DNA from: Phoronis australis
Lineage: Eukaryota > Phoronida > Phoronidae
Direction: 5' to 3'
Length of the DNA: 63,723 bases
Assembly (NCBI GenBank): GCA_002633005.1
Contig: NMRA01000059.1
Location: 232,992-296,714, forward strand
Below, piece by piece: positions 1 to 13,000 of this stretch; position 1 is the first letter of the stretch, and every line of letters starts with the position of its first letter. The notes under the pieces were generated by a model that saw only the letters and a list, made by a program, of their open reading frames with translations, did not search any database and was not told where the DNA came from. A program made the translations under genes and the position numbers.

Positions 1-482
1 GATACAGCCACAGGCGAAAAAAAAAAAAAAACTTCCACTAGGTGGCGCCACAGTAGTCGAAATCGTCGGAAAATCATCGTCAACCGTCCTCTAGATAGTA
101 AGCATATACATGCAAATTTTCACAATCATCCTTTGAGCGGTTTGGTTGATAGAGGGGTTGATGCACAAAAACACACTCGAAAACACTAAAAATGGCCACC
201 AGGTGGCACAAACTATGTTGAATCCATCTGAAAACGGGAGGATAGCGTCATCTCACTAATAAGTGTCTACACACCAAATTTCATGAAAATCCGTTCAGGA
301 CTTTTGAAGATACAAAGGTAAGCGTAAAAAAACTAAAATTGCCACTAGGGGGTATGTCAAAGGGTTTTGGAGATAGAGCAGCGGACGCCGGACGCCAGAC
401 GCCGGACGGACGCCGCCCGCACGGACGGACGGAGATGACGGCATAATGCGTCCACATATAAATATGTGGGCGCATAAAAATC
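1..482. repeat. Dispersed repeat with CTCF-like motifs and GACGGACG tail
   Basis: Contains CCACTAGGTGGCG (35-47), CCACCAGGTGGCA (196-208), the sentence-like block CCAAATTTCATGAAAATC, a GACGCCGGACG/GACGGACG tract and a terminal hairpin (TGCGTCCACATAT / ATATGTGGGCGCA). Related copies occur near 8268, 23225, 45690 and 48750. Confidence 0.7.
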
Positions 483-869
483 AAGCACTATATGACAATT
501 GACATATTGACATATAAGATATGGGGTCATGTTAGCACCAAATAAATCATGAAATTTTTAGTTCAGAAAGACAGCTTTCCATTAACTCTTAAGTTCTTGT
601 ATTTCAGCACTGACAGTTACTTTTGGTGACATTGCAGACACCCACATACACCTTGTCACCCACACACACCTTGACACCCACACACACCTTGACACCAACA
701 TACACCTTGAAGAGGTCCAGGAACACCATCCAAGATGAAGAATTACAAAATCAATATTAAAATTAGAAAAATTACAAAGTTTCAAGAAGACACAAACCCT
801 TCAAAATGTTCTCATCAACTTCCTCTGCTAGTCTAACAGCTGAAGCTCTTAATCCTGAAATCATTCAAA

Positions 870-1126
870 CATAACCATATCTTACAAACGTGATATTGAT
901 AACCATACCTTACAAAGGAGATATTGGTAACCATATCTTACAAAGGTGATATTGATAACCATATCTTACAAAGGAGATATTGGTAACCATATCTTACAAA
1001 GGTGATATTGATAACCATATCTTACAAAGGAGATATTGGGAACCATATCTTACAGAGGTGATATTGATCACCATATCATACAAAAGTGATATTGATAACC
1101 ATATCTTGCAAAGGTGATATTGGCAA
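870..1126. repeat. Minisatellite, about 27 bp
   Basis: Roughly nine copies of AACCATATCTTACAAAGG plus TGATATTGAT. Lies beyond KMT2A exon 26 in the next intron. Confidence 0.9.
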
Positions 1127-1959
1127 CATTAACTAATACTCAATATCAAATTTTGTAGGAATACATTTCAAAATATGGAGAACTATCTTTAAAAATAGTT
1201 CAAAAGTAAACAACCGAGGCACTAGTCAGCATAACTACACAATAGAAATATTAGTTTTATTTGACCAATCAGCTAAATCCATGTTTCAATAAAAAATCTA
1301 AATGAGTGAACAAAACAGAAGAGCTCCGGGTAGTAACACTCTTTGTTATACAATTTGGACAGATTATGTTGTTACAAACCTACCAGAGGTCCCTACATTA
1401 CCACCGTACCTCACCAAAGTCATTTCATGTCATTCAGATTGTGATCTTAAACTATGCACCACTTGGTGAGTACAATCCAGTGTCAAGGCAACACATCATG
1501 TTAATCAAATAAATGCTGTGTTCCAACTTTCACAACAGACTTGAGTGTGTGCACACTGAGTGAGCCGACACACTTTAGTGTGTGCACACTGAGTGTGCTG
1601 ACAGGCAGAAGGCAATGGATGGTTCTGCACTAAACTTTGTATGACCCCAAACATATCTTTTTCAGAATAAATCGATTGTTTTTTTGTACATTCTGAACAT
1701 CTCGAAGTTTTTTTCAAAATATTTCCACGTTTTGACTGCCTGAACAAGTGAATGACATACCACCACAAGCCCAAATATAACCTCCTTCCATAAATTACTT
1801 TAATTTAATCATGTCATAGAACAATAACTTACTTTCACCAGGGTCTTTATCGTATTTTTGGTTCTAAAAATCCATTTTAACTATGGCAAAAGTCAATAAT
1901 TGTATATTTACAAATACTTGCAAGAAACATCTCCCAAATAACTTTAAATTGGCTCTTAC

Positions 1960-4953
1960 CCTTATCGGCCAATCTCTGCACAGTCCTCCGTAGGGGGTAA
2001 GTCTTCAACACACTCTTGGCCTTGTCACCCAAACTACTGTCAGCCTTCATTTCCTGCTCATCCATAACATTCACCTGAGTCTCACGGTCACCATTCAACA
2101 ACTGTGACTCGCACTCTTTCCACTCTCCAGGTTTCTCCACTTCCTCTGTAGTTCTGGATTTCTTCGTTACCTCGGATAGTTGTTGGTCCACTTCCTCCGT
2201 GGTAATCCCTGACATTATCGACTCTTTCACCTTATTGGTCAGTTTATCTAAGACTGGCTTTCTTTTAGAGATTTCGTGACCTATGATTACTCCAGAACTG
2301 TTGTAGACAGGACGCGCCTCTTCACCACTCTCTGTGTACATCTTTCCGTCCTCCCCAACCACAAAGGTCTTCTTTGTCTCAGCACCTCGCTTTGAACGTC
2401 GCCGGTCTACAGTCGACTTCAATGACAACTTTTGGTTATTGTTGTTCATGTTCTTATTTTGGGTTGGAGGAGGCTTCACCTCAACTATTTCAATCACGTC
2501 ATCGTCGTCATGGTTAACCTTCGTCGGTGCCTCCATGAGTCGCACACCAGTAGCGCCACCTAGCCTCCCACGAGATGACTGCTTGTCTGACTGTTGTGCA
2601 GTCACAACAGTGTCATTACTACATCTGACAGGCTTGACAGTTTTGCTCATGTTTTGACTGTCCTTGTCTGCATCAGACACTTTAGAAGAAATCTTCACCC
2701 TGTTTCCTTGACAACGTGGAGTTGTTTCCGAACTGCACTGGTCTGTATCAGGCACTTTAGAAGAAAAGTCCACACTGTTACCTTGACTACCTGGACTTGT
2801 TTCAGTGACAGGTTTATCCACTTTTAGTTTAACTTCTTTAATGCAGTTGTAGTTATTCTTGGAGTCGAGGTAATACAAGTACTTGAATGACTTGGCAGCA
2901 TCAGTGGCCTTCATATTGGGTGCATTCTTGGCATCAACACAGTTCTGGGACGAGACTTTCAACGCAAGAGAATCACGCACGGATTTTTGTGATAACTCGC
3001 TTAGTTTTGACGGTGAACATTGTTCAGTGTTGTTTGTCTGAAGACCAAAGTGTTCAGTTATGGAAGATTCACCGAGGACAACACTACCACAAGCAGTCTT
3101 TGTGGCTTCACACTGTTTGACATTATCACTTGTACTTGTTACTTTAACACAACTTTCATTGGTGTTGCTACCTTCAACTGTCTCATTACTAGTGCTTTGT
3201 GATTGGCTGATCAGTAGATCTACTGAGGGTGCTTCATCACCATCACCAGAGATTACCCTGCATGACTCTGTACCACTTGCTACAGAGTCACTCCTGGCCA
3301 TGTCACGACCCACACTAGTAGAACATTTGGAAAGTGGGTTATCTAAACTACTAATCACTGATGTTGAGTGCCTGTCTGAAGCAACAACGCTAACAGCCAG
3401 TTGACCCTGTGATGTGACAGAGTGTGAACTTGACACATGAGTGACAGGAGTCAATAAGGGCATTGTCAGATTGTTCCCGTTTGATTTGTGAGAACCATAA
3501 GACCTGACATCTGACAACGTGGGTGGCATCAAGTCATTGTGTTGATCACCTTCATTATTATCCACTGCAAGAGAAACAGAATCATTCTTTTCTGCTTCAC
3601 AGCAATTAGCAACAATTGGAATGTTAGAGTACAATAGCTCTTGAGATGACTCAGCACTGACACCATCTCCACCTTTACATTGTATATTGTTTGCATTTGC
3701 TCGTTTGTCTGACGTAAGGGAAGATGTGACCTTTAAACCAGGCATTAAGTCATCAGTCTGTACAGGGTGTGAAGAAGACCTCTCTGGCCCAACGACAGCC
3801 TGTACAGGGTGAGACAAAATTGTCTCTGGTTCTCCACCAGTCCGTACAGGATGAGAATAAGACCTCTCTGGCTCACCGACAGTCTGTACAGGGTGAGATA
3901 ACATTGTCTCTGGTTCTCCACCAGTCTGTACAGAGTGAGGTATAGTCCTCTCTGCCTCTCCCTTGTTCTCTGACACTGGTGGGAGGACCTCATCCATCTT
4001 GGTACCAGAAACTCCAACAGAATCCATATGAGTTAAACAGGAGAAGTCCTCAAGACTTGGCACCTCTGTTGTATCCTTCTTGTTATCTTCAGTATTTTCA
4101 GACTTCTCTCCTGATGAAAGCTGTGTTCCTGAACCAAACTTATCTAGATCGTCAACAGAGACTTCTATGAAATATGACTCCTCTGTTTCACCAACAATTT
4201 GCCCCTCAACAGCGGTTTGCATGTGAGCGTCGTCATCTCCAGCCAATAGCAGTACTTTATTGTCAACCACTGGCAGGTCACCACAGGGTGAATCAGAAGT
4301 TGTAGTCAAGTCAATACAGGGTGAATCAGAAGTTGTCCGGCCAATACAGGGTATATCACCAGTTAAAGACTGTCCACCTGCACCGCCTCCGCTCCATGGC
4401 TCACTCATAGCACGGCCACTTCTTTTCGCCTGTTCCCTGGCAACAAATTCTTGTGTAAAAGACTCCACCCTCGGTCTTTTGTTTTCCCGAGGAATAACTG
4501 AATCGTCCAATGACAACACCCGCTTTCGCCGAACTGTACTAAATGCCGCAGCCTTGTTTAGAGAATTCACCAATGACATTAAGTTGCCATCGATGTCATC
4601 ACTACCTTTCTCAACTGTTTCTTTGTCAACAAACCTTTCAAGATTACTCAGTCCCAGTAGTTTAACAGTGCTGGCAGAAAGTCGGCTCAGATCTGGAACA
4701 CTTCCACGCTTCGTTTTGGGCCAGGACTGACTCAAATTAGACTCCTTTTCTAACGATTTACTGAATCCTTCTGGAGCAGAGAAACTTGAGCACAACCTTT
4801 GCGGCAACTGAGAAGTTTCCGCAAGTAGTGCTGGTGACCTTTGTTGTTTCACTGGATCAATTGTAAGCGTGTTGAATCCCTCAGGGGCAGATCCACTTGA
4901 TGCAAGTCTAGCAGGACTACCATGGCCAAAGTTGGAGCCAAGGTCAGGGTCAT
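1960..4953 (-). CDS. KMT2A: KMT2A exon 26: very long disordered exon
   Basis: 2,994 nt, phase 1 to phase 1, acceptor CTTTACAG|ATGACC, donor GATAAGG|GTAAGA. It equals the giant central exon of vertebrate MLL1 in position and character: Ser/Thr-rich, low complexity, few folded elements. Visible features are a basic patch RRKRVLSL then ENKRPRVE (possible nuclear localisation signal), a tandem repeat of about 14 residues (SHPVQTGGEPETIL-like) near 3757-3950, and a pair of SSKVPDTDQ/SSKVSDADK repeats. The C-terminal end LKTYPLRRTVQRLADKG lies where human has FKRRYPRRSARARS, just before the taspase-1 sites. No clear QxDGxDD taspase site is seen in the exon itself. Confidence 0.93.
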
Positions 4954-6966
4954 CTGTAAAGAAAAAGCCACGCACCTCAGAACAACCCACGCACCTCAGA
5001 ACAATTTCAAGAAGAATGCTTCGTGTTTTAACATTACAAGTTACTTTTCAGTTCCGTTACAAAGTGGCAGTGACTTTCAAAAATGCTGACAAAACAGTCT
5101 CTTAACTGCCAAGACTGACACAATTGTGAAACAAATGACAAAGGTCTCTTGGTCCCTTATTCAAATGACATTCACGTCCAATATTGTTAATCTGCATTAA
5201 GTTCCTTTTAGAGCAAAAACTACTAAAAATAAGTACCAGAATGGAACACAATGTCATATTTATGCCGGCCTGCCCTCTTCTGGCATGGAGACAACAAGGA
5301 TGGCACAAGGTCAACTGGTGTGTAGTCTGGGTGGCCGGGGTCATGTACAAAGGTCGTGTCAGAGGTCACGTGCACTTGCTGAGACTCATCCTCCATAGGG
5401 TGTACTTCGATGACACGACACGTGTAGACAGTGCGACGACGGAAGTCACTGGTACTCCAGTAAACACGGGCACAGCTGGAGATGATGAAGATAAGGAAGG
5501 ATATAAAGATGACAGGACAACAGACAGGACAACAGACAGGACAAAGTCACTATATTTGTGGCTTTTCACAAAGAACTTAAGTAGACAAAAGTCTCTTCCT
5601 ACACTAACAACCATCAAACCTCCAGTCATACAATTCAAAGGTCTCTTCCTACACTAAAAACCTTCAAACCTCTATTCAAATAAAGACAATTTCCTCCACA
5701 GAATTTTTATGACACAATGTTTCCAGCAGAAGATGAAGCAAAGTGAATACTTCATTAATCACAACACCACATTTAAATAAAAGAAGTATATACATGAACA
5801 AAAACATAGAAATAGAACAAGGCAATTCAACAGACTAGTGTTAGAGTAACTACATCCTCTGCACGATCAACTTAATAATATTGATAGCTAGACAAATATT
5901 CAATTGATGGACAAGGCAACACAGCTCTATTTACAATTAATGTAAAGATATAATCCTACCTGAAACCAACTGGAATTAGATGTTGTTTAAAGTCAGACTG
6001 GTGGCTTAACTGGCCAAGGCACTCCACGGTCAGGGAACCTGTATAAAGAAATGACACAGTGAGGGAACCTGTATAGAGAAATGATAACCGACTGGAAAGA
6101 TGAATGTTTTGTGAATATGCCAAATATGCTACTGAGTATAATTTTGCAAAGATAACCGAGATCAAGAAACGAGTCGGCAAATCTCACACGACAGCTGGAA
6201 TTAAATTTTCAAAAATGGCACAGAACACCTCTAGCTGTATATATCAAGTCAAGCCATATTAATTTCGTGTAGATTGGGCGAAAAACCTTCAGCACTAGTT
6301 GAGTGGTCAATAAAGAGAGCACATACCAACAACAATGTTGATGAGTTCTGGGTAGAGTCCTGATGACCAAGACTTCTTGGACATCTTTACATTGTCACAG
6401 TTGATGCATACTCGCCGCAGCACTGAGAATTGGTCTTCTTGGATTGGCTACAAAAAGCATTGGAGACAAGATTGATTTGCTGCATGATCCTTGTGCCGAC
6501 TTACAAAATATCGTGATTTCCACAACATCCGTTTGGCAGTGCTAGGTGAGCCAACTCACCATGCACAAGCACCACCTAGTGACTACCAGTTCTACAAAGC
6601 GCTTACCTGGCTATCCGCATCAGCCCAATGTAGCTTACAGAAGACATTCTTGTCATCCTGGAAGTAGCAGCCATCTCGTCGTGAACACATGAAGTGGAAG
6701 TTGGCCTGACAGTAACTACTGCAGCAGCCAACGGTGGCGCCGGTGAGACTGCACACATTACACCTCTGAATGAACAAGAAGAAGTGATGTCATCAGATAG
6801 GAGGTTAACAATAACATGATGAGTAGAAACGATGGAACTATGTTATGCCTGTAAAATATGGACTTTGACAGTAGCCAGCATGTGAAAACAGTAACATGGA
6901 TAATTACGATAATAACAGAAATGGTCTCGTAATACTAAATCAATAACGGTGATCATATTACAAACA

Positions 6967-7012
<46 letters not shown>

Positions 7013-10000
7013 TGGCAAGAAACGTTTTTATTGAAGGAGAGGTGACAAAACTTTGATAAATAAATGATATTACTAAATGTGCACATTTAACATGACAAAC
7101 AGACAGACACTGAGTGAGTGTTCATTCAAAGATCAGAAAGACACTGAGTAATTGTTCATTCAAAGACCAGACACACACTGAGTGAGTGTTCATTCAAAGA
7201 TCAGAAAGACACTGAGTGAGTGTTCATTCAAAGACCAGACACACACTGAGTGAGTGTTCATTCAAAGATCAGAAAGACACTGAGTGAGTGTTCAGTCACA
7301 GACCAGACATTCATAGACCATACACACACTGAGTGAGTGTTCAGTCACAGACCAGACAGACACACAGTGAGTGTTCATTCTCCTGACCAGATAGAGACTG
7401 AACATGTGTTCATTCACAGACCTTACAGACACCGAGTGTGAGTTCAGTCACAGGTCACTCTTACCAATTGTTTGCCACGTGACACTGCTGTATGTACATT
7501 CTGCAGCGAGCCGTCAGCCAACTCGTACACTTCTGCCGACCAGAGGGCGCAGTTAACGTGAACCCACGTGTCATAGCCAGCATAGAGTAATCGGCCAGCT
7601 TCCTGTAAGGAAGACAGTTTACGGTTAGAGAAGTTAAAACAATATTGAGCACAGTATCGAGCACAATATTGAGCATGGAAAAGGTATAATTTTTTAGCAC
7701 ACATCAAATGACATTTTTCTTTATTAAGAGCTTCATAAGTCACCCACTGCAGCTACTTATCCACTGAAAAAATTGCCTGATGATGCTTTACAACAGGATA
7801 GAACAGATATGTGAGCAAGGCATGAATGTTTGAAGACAGATAATGTCCTGCAACTGATCTGTGAGCAAGGCGTGAATGTTTGAAGACGGATAATGTCCTG
7901 CAACTGATCTGTGAGCAAGGCGTGAATGTTTGAAGACAGATAATGTCCTGCAACTGATCTGTGAGCAAGGCGTGAATGTCTGAAGACAGATAATGTCCTG
8001 CAACTGATCTGTGAGCAAGGCGTGAATGTTTGAAGACAGATAATGTCCTGCAACTGATCTGTGAGCAAGGCGTGAATGTTTGAAGACAGATAATGTCCTG
8101 CAACTCACATAAGCTTATCTAACTTTGCCACAGTGCTGATAATTTCAGTCATTATAATTGGTAACATCTACCTTCAGAGAGATGCCTTTTTATAAACAAG
8201 AGCAATGTGGAGCCTTGAAATATACCCACGGCTGCAACGCAAACAGTGTGCTTCTAGGGTATTTATATCATAAATAGAGGCCATTAGATGGCTCAGAATA
8301 CAGTGAACCCATCCACAAATGGGAAGATGTCATCTCTCAAAACAATTTGCCAAATTTCCTGAAAATCTGTGTCAAAGAACTCCAATGATACAAAGGCAAA
8401 TGTAAAAAACAAACTGCCATTAGGAACCACAACAGTAGTCAAATCCATCCATCTGCTGCCAAGGTAATAGGAATACAATTGCAAAAGTTCAAAAACATTT
8501 TGCAAGGAGTTTAAGAGATACAGCCGTAGATGCAAAAAAGTCACTCGAGGGCACCCCGTACTTGGACCCATTTGAAAATCCATGTTCGTCATGCTCTTGT
8601 CAGTAGGAACACATCTGACAGTATTTCACAGTGATCCTTTGCATGATATGGCAGATGCAGAAGCAGACAACAAAAAACAGACTAACATACATCAAAGCGT
8701 TTTGGAGATAGACCAGCAGACGTCAGATGCTGGACGGGAGGCGGATGGACGGACAGGGTTGACGGCATAATGCGCCCACGCCTCCAAAATTTAGCGAGCA
8801 CGCAAAAATGATAGAGATGATTTCAAAACTACAATGCATGACATTTAACATTTCAACACGGAAATATGTAGTTGTTACAACAGGTGCAAGGCCAAGTTTG
8901 CTTTAATTCCAATACTGGTATATCAAGAAAAATACTTCCAGCAGGCGTTGGGAATCATTAAACGAAATGTTTATTGTATGCAGGGCTTAGCTTCATTACA
9001 CAGTTTACATTACAACTTTACAATGATAAAATTTCAGCTCTTAGCACTGTTGTGCCAGGTTACAAAGATCATGGCTTTGAAATAATCTATCTACACTGGC
9101 ATGATCCGTCATATTGGACAGTACTAAGAACCACTTACATTGGGATCAGCATCACCTACAGTCTGACACAGTAAACACCGGCGGTTGTCATTGTCAGTAG
9201 TTTCCATGGGCTCTACTAGAGGCACTGCCAGCTCCATGCAAGGTTCAGACTCATCCCCACTGTTGTCACCAAATGAGGCTAAATACAGGAAACAAAGAAT
9301 TGTCAAATTTGACAAGTGTTTCTTTGATGAGAAGTTTCAGGCAAATGTAACCTCACTGGCAGAAGTCGCGTTAAACTGATCAACACTAGACAATTCTCAA
9401 ACCAACAAAATATGGAGATTTTTCCATTCTGAACTAAACAACACATAGACATTATGTAACAATACATTTTAAAAGCCAAATGGCATGCCGTTTTAAATGA
9501 ATTCCACATGACAAAGCTCACCTGCAGGGGACTTGGTCTTGGACCTGGGGGTGACCGTCACCCTCTTGAAGGGCGAGGGTTGTGGTGATAAGGGTTCAAC
9601 CACTCGTCTAAGCCATTGGGCGTAGGTGTGATCAACAGTAGGAGGAAGGATAGCATTGTCCAACATGTTTCTGAAGGAATGTGAAGGATTAATAATCAAA
9701 TTTATAATTACTACAGTTATTTACCATGTACAGTGGTTCAGATTTGTTGAACTTATGTTTAAAGCAGAAGACAAATCTGTGCATAACTAGAGAACTAGCC
9801 AAAAATTTTAGCCTTAAAAATAAAAATTGGTCTGAACAAAAGACTGAAATAAGAGAAAACAGCACAGAAATAACAAGAGAAATGAAATCTGAGAGGCAGC
9901 AACATAACAATCTGAGATCCACTACATATGGGGGAAACAATTGCTAAAACATTTCAGGTTATAGTTTGCACTCACATTATCCCTCTTTACTAATAACATT

Positions 10001-13000
10001 TTGTTCAGTTTTAAACTCATCCACAAATTTCATTGCTTGAAGGTTGTAAACTGCTGACTACTTACGGGGGTAAGTTTTTATTGTGTTCCCACAGACTAGA
10101 GCGGTTGACATTAAACCAAGGAAAGACATTAGCCATTTGCTGCAAAATACAAAAACATGAATAATGAACAAAAACTTCAAATAATAATGAGAGATCGTCT
10201 GAATCATTTAGGGTCATACTACTACAGTACACTGCAACAATAATCAGACAAAAAACACTCCCCTTCAAAACCGGTAATGACCAGTCATGACTGGTAATGA
10301 CCAGTCATGACTGGGCATTCTATATGTTGTGATGGTGAATTACACTTGTGCCCAGCCATTCTGACAGGGAATCCCAGGTCATTTTGTCTGATTATTTTAA
10401 GTGGGTACAGCACATATTACTCCATCATCTGCCAAAGCATGGTTTCGTGAGGAATACAACATAAGAAATTTTACAGTAAAAACTCCTATAAGGTTGGCTT
10501 TGTATGCTTACTAATTCTTGTCGAAATATTTTACAAAGACTGATGAAAAAAGGAAAATTGTTCTATTGCCCAAATAATAACTAAGGTGTGTATTCATGAT
10601 CATACTATTCCAGACATTTTATTTTGTAAACAGTCTACAAATGCCATATTCTCGTCTCTTTGTAGTTTTTGTTTTGCCCTTCAACCAGAAAAACCAATTT
10701 TGGTTTATCACACATTTTGGTGCCTTGGCCCAGATCAACTCAGACAAGTTGCCCTAAAAACAATTAATGGCAACGCATTTAGTAGCACTGAACGTATTGT
10801 TGAGATACTGTTTCATTGTTATCAGTATCAATAGGATTACATCAACAATACTGATGTGTGCACCGTCCTAGTTATAATTTATGAGTACACAGTCCAAGTT
10901 ATAACTGGTGTGTACACAAGCCTAGTTATAAATGATGTGTACACAGTCCTATTAATGACTGATGTGTACACATTCCTAGTTATAAGTGATCTGTACACAG
11001 TCCTCGTTACAAGTGATGTGTACACAGTCCTAGTTATAACTGTGTACACAGTCCTATTTATAACTGATGCATACAGTCCTAGTTATAACTGATGTGTCAC
11101 AGTCCTAATTATAACTGATGAGTACAGTCCTCGTTATAACTGATGTGTACACAGTCCTAGTTATAACTGATGTGTACGCAGTCCTAGTTATAACTTATCC
11201 ACAGTGAAAAAGAACATAAACTCACTGACTTGAATCAAACTCATTAGGGTAAATCACAAACCTTAATGAACATTGACCGAACAGAGCTGGTGTTCTTTCG
11301 CAGGTTGCCGGGCAGTGATTCATTTTTCAATGCCTTCTGAATAATTCGCACCAAGTCATCATTGAATTGTTCCTGTGGAAATAAAAAGACCAACTACGAT
11401 TGACAACCACCAATTAAAGCGACCACATACATTGTAATTTAAGACACATTTTAGTTAGAAATTATCGTTGACAACCTGACAACTAAGTAACAAAAAATGG
11501 ATTAGGTCATTTACTCTCATAACAAATTCTCATAACATTCATTAACATTATGAGCATTCCTTAACATTATGAGCTTTCATTAACATGACGAGCTTTCATT
11601 AACATGACGAGAATTCACTAACATGAGATTTCATTAACATGATGAGCTTTCATTAACATGATGAGCATTCATTAACATTATGAGCATTCACTAACACGAT
11701 GAGCTTTCATTAACATGATGAGCATTCATTAAGAAACATGATGAGCTTTGATTTCAATTACTAACAACAACATGAAAACCATCAGCGACTCAAGAAAATG
11801 TTTCTGAGTTTATTGACGTTGGCCAACACTAAAAATGCAATTTTGGACGCATGTATGCATGCTCTGGTTTGGAAATTGGCCAAACCTAAAAATATGAGTT
11901 GGAAAACAGCACATGGATGTATTTTCTGGTATGGAGATGGGCCAGGCGTAAAATATGAATTGGAAAACAGTGCATGTACACATTTGCTGCGACTTGAGTC
12001 AGTAACAAAAGTAGAATCCTGTCACAGTAATGAATATTATGAGACTCATTACATAACAGTAAAAGGCCTAATTTAATATCGGTTTTACATCCAGATAAAT
12101 AGGGTGAAATGGAGCTTTAACAGTGGCAAACTACTGGTTTACATCACAACACCTACTGTGTAATTCAACATGTTTGAGTTGGCAAGAAGTCAACTTTATT
12201 TCAGTCAACTACGAATTGGTCAATTTTCAATAACATAAATCATCACAGCAAAAACTATTGTGGAAAAGATCACATAGGCACAGTCGATCATACAGGCACC
12301 GTCAAAAGCACAAGAAGTAGTAAAACTAATTTACTCTTTAATGCTAGAACAAATTTGTTGACTTCTGAGTTCTCTAGTCAATTAGTTGGTTACCTCATGT
12401 TAAATAAAAGAACTTAAAACAAACATATTTCACATCAACCTACTTCCTCTATAGTGTTTGCTTCACTTACACTTTTACACTGTGAACTGCTGCAAGAAGT
12501 CAACATGACTAAGAGAGCTAGACTAAAAATAAGCAATGACTAACAACAAGCAATGACTATCAAACAGATCAAATAGAGCAGAATTGTTGACATCAAGACC
12601 TAGTTTGGCTCAAGAAGGAAATATATTCACTGTACCCCTTATGGAGCATGATGGCAGGGCTTTAGTCATGTCTGTGAAACAGAATGAGGTGATACGCTTA
12701 AGCAGAGTGGACACGCATGAACATATGTATTTAAATATTCTGGTGAATGTCAACAAGTGGGAAATTCTGAATCTGTTGCAAGATGCGGGACTAAGCTTCA
12801 AAAATCAGGACAGTTGGCAAATATAATATTGGTTGATAAGACACGTCATTAAATACTTCAACTCACCACTGTTGTGTAGAGACCAAGTAAAGCTTTGTTC
12901 ATCACAGTCTGCAAATCATATGGATTACTGGCTTCCCCACTTCCTTTTTCAGGTGTGGAAGGGAGACACCTGGCGAGCCGTACCTGAGGTAGCGCTACAG

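Larger units (their letters stand above)
1..1959. other. KMT2A intron after exon 26; no exon accepted
   Basis: Holds the dispersed repeat at 1-482 and the minisatellite at 870-1126. The downstream KMT2A exons (taspase sites, FYRC, SET) were not found here and must lie left of the window. Confidence 0.6.

Noticed and set aside
790-862. Possible KMT2A exon 27 on the minus strand (TTTCAG|GATTAAG.., reading LRASAVRLAEEVDENILKG)
   Set aside because: Phase fits exon 26 and a GTTTGT donor also occurs at exon 17, but the peptide does not match the expected MLL sequence after the RRYPRRSARA-like motif. Left out for lack of homology.
4578-4610. Taspase-1-like site DDIDGNL in KMT2A exon 26
   Set aside because: Does not fit QxDGxDD: there is no Gln at P3 and no Asp at P3' and P4'. 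In human the sites come after the RRYPRRSARA region, so they are expected off the left edge.
7753-8108. Three overlapping 100-plus-codon frames on the minus strand
   Set aside because: All are translations of one 50-bp minisatellite.
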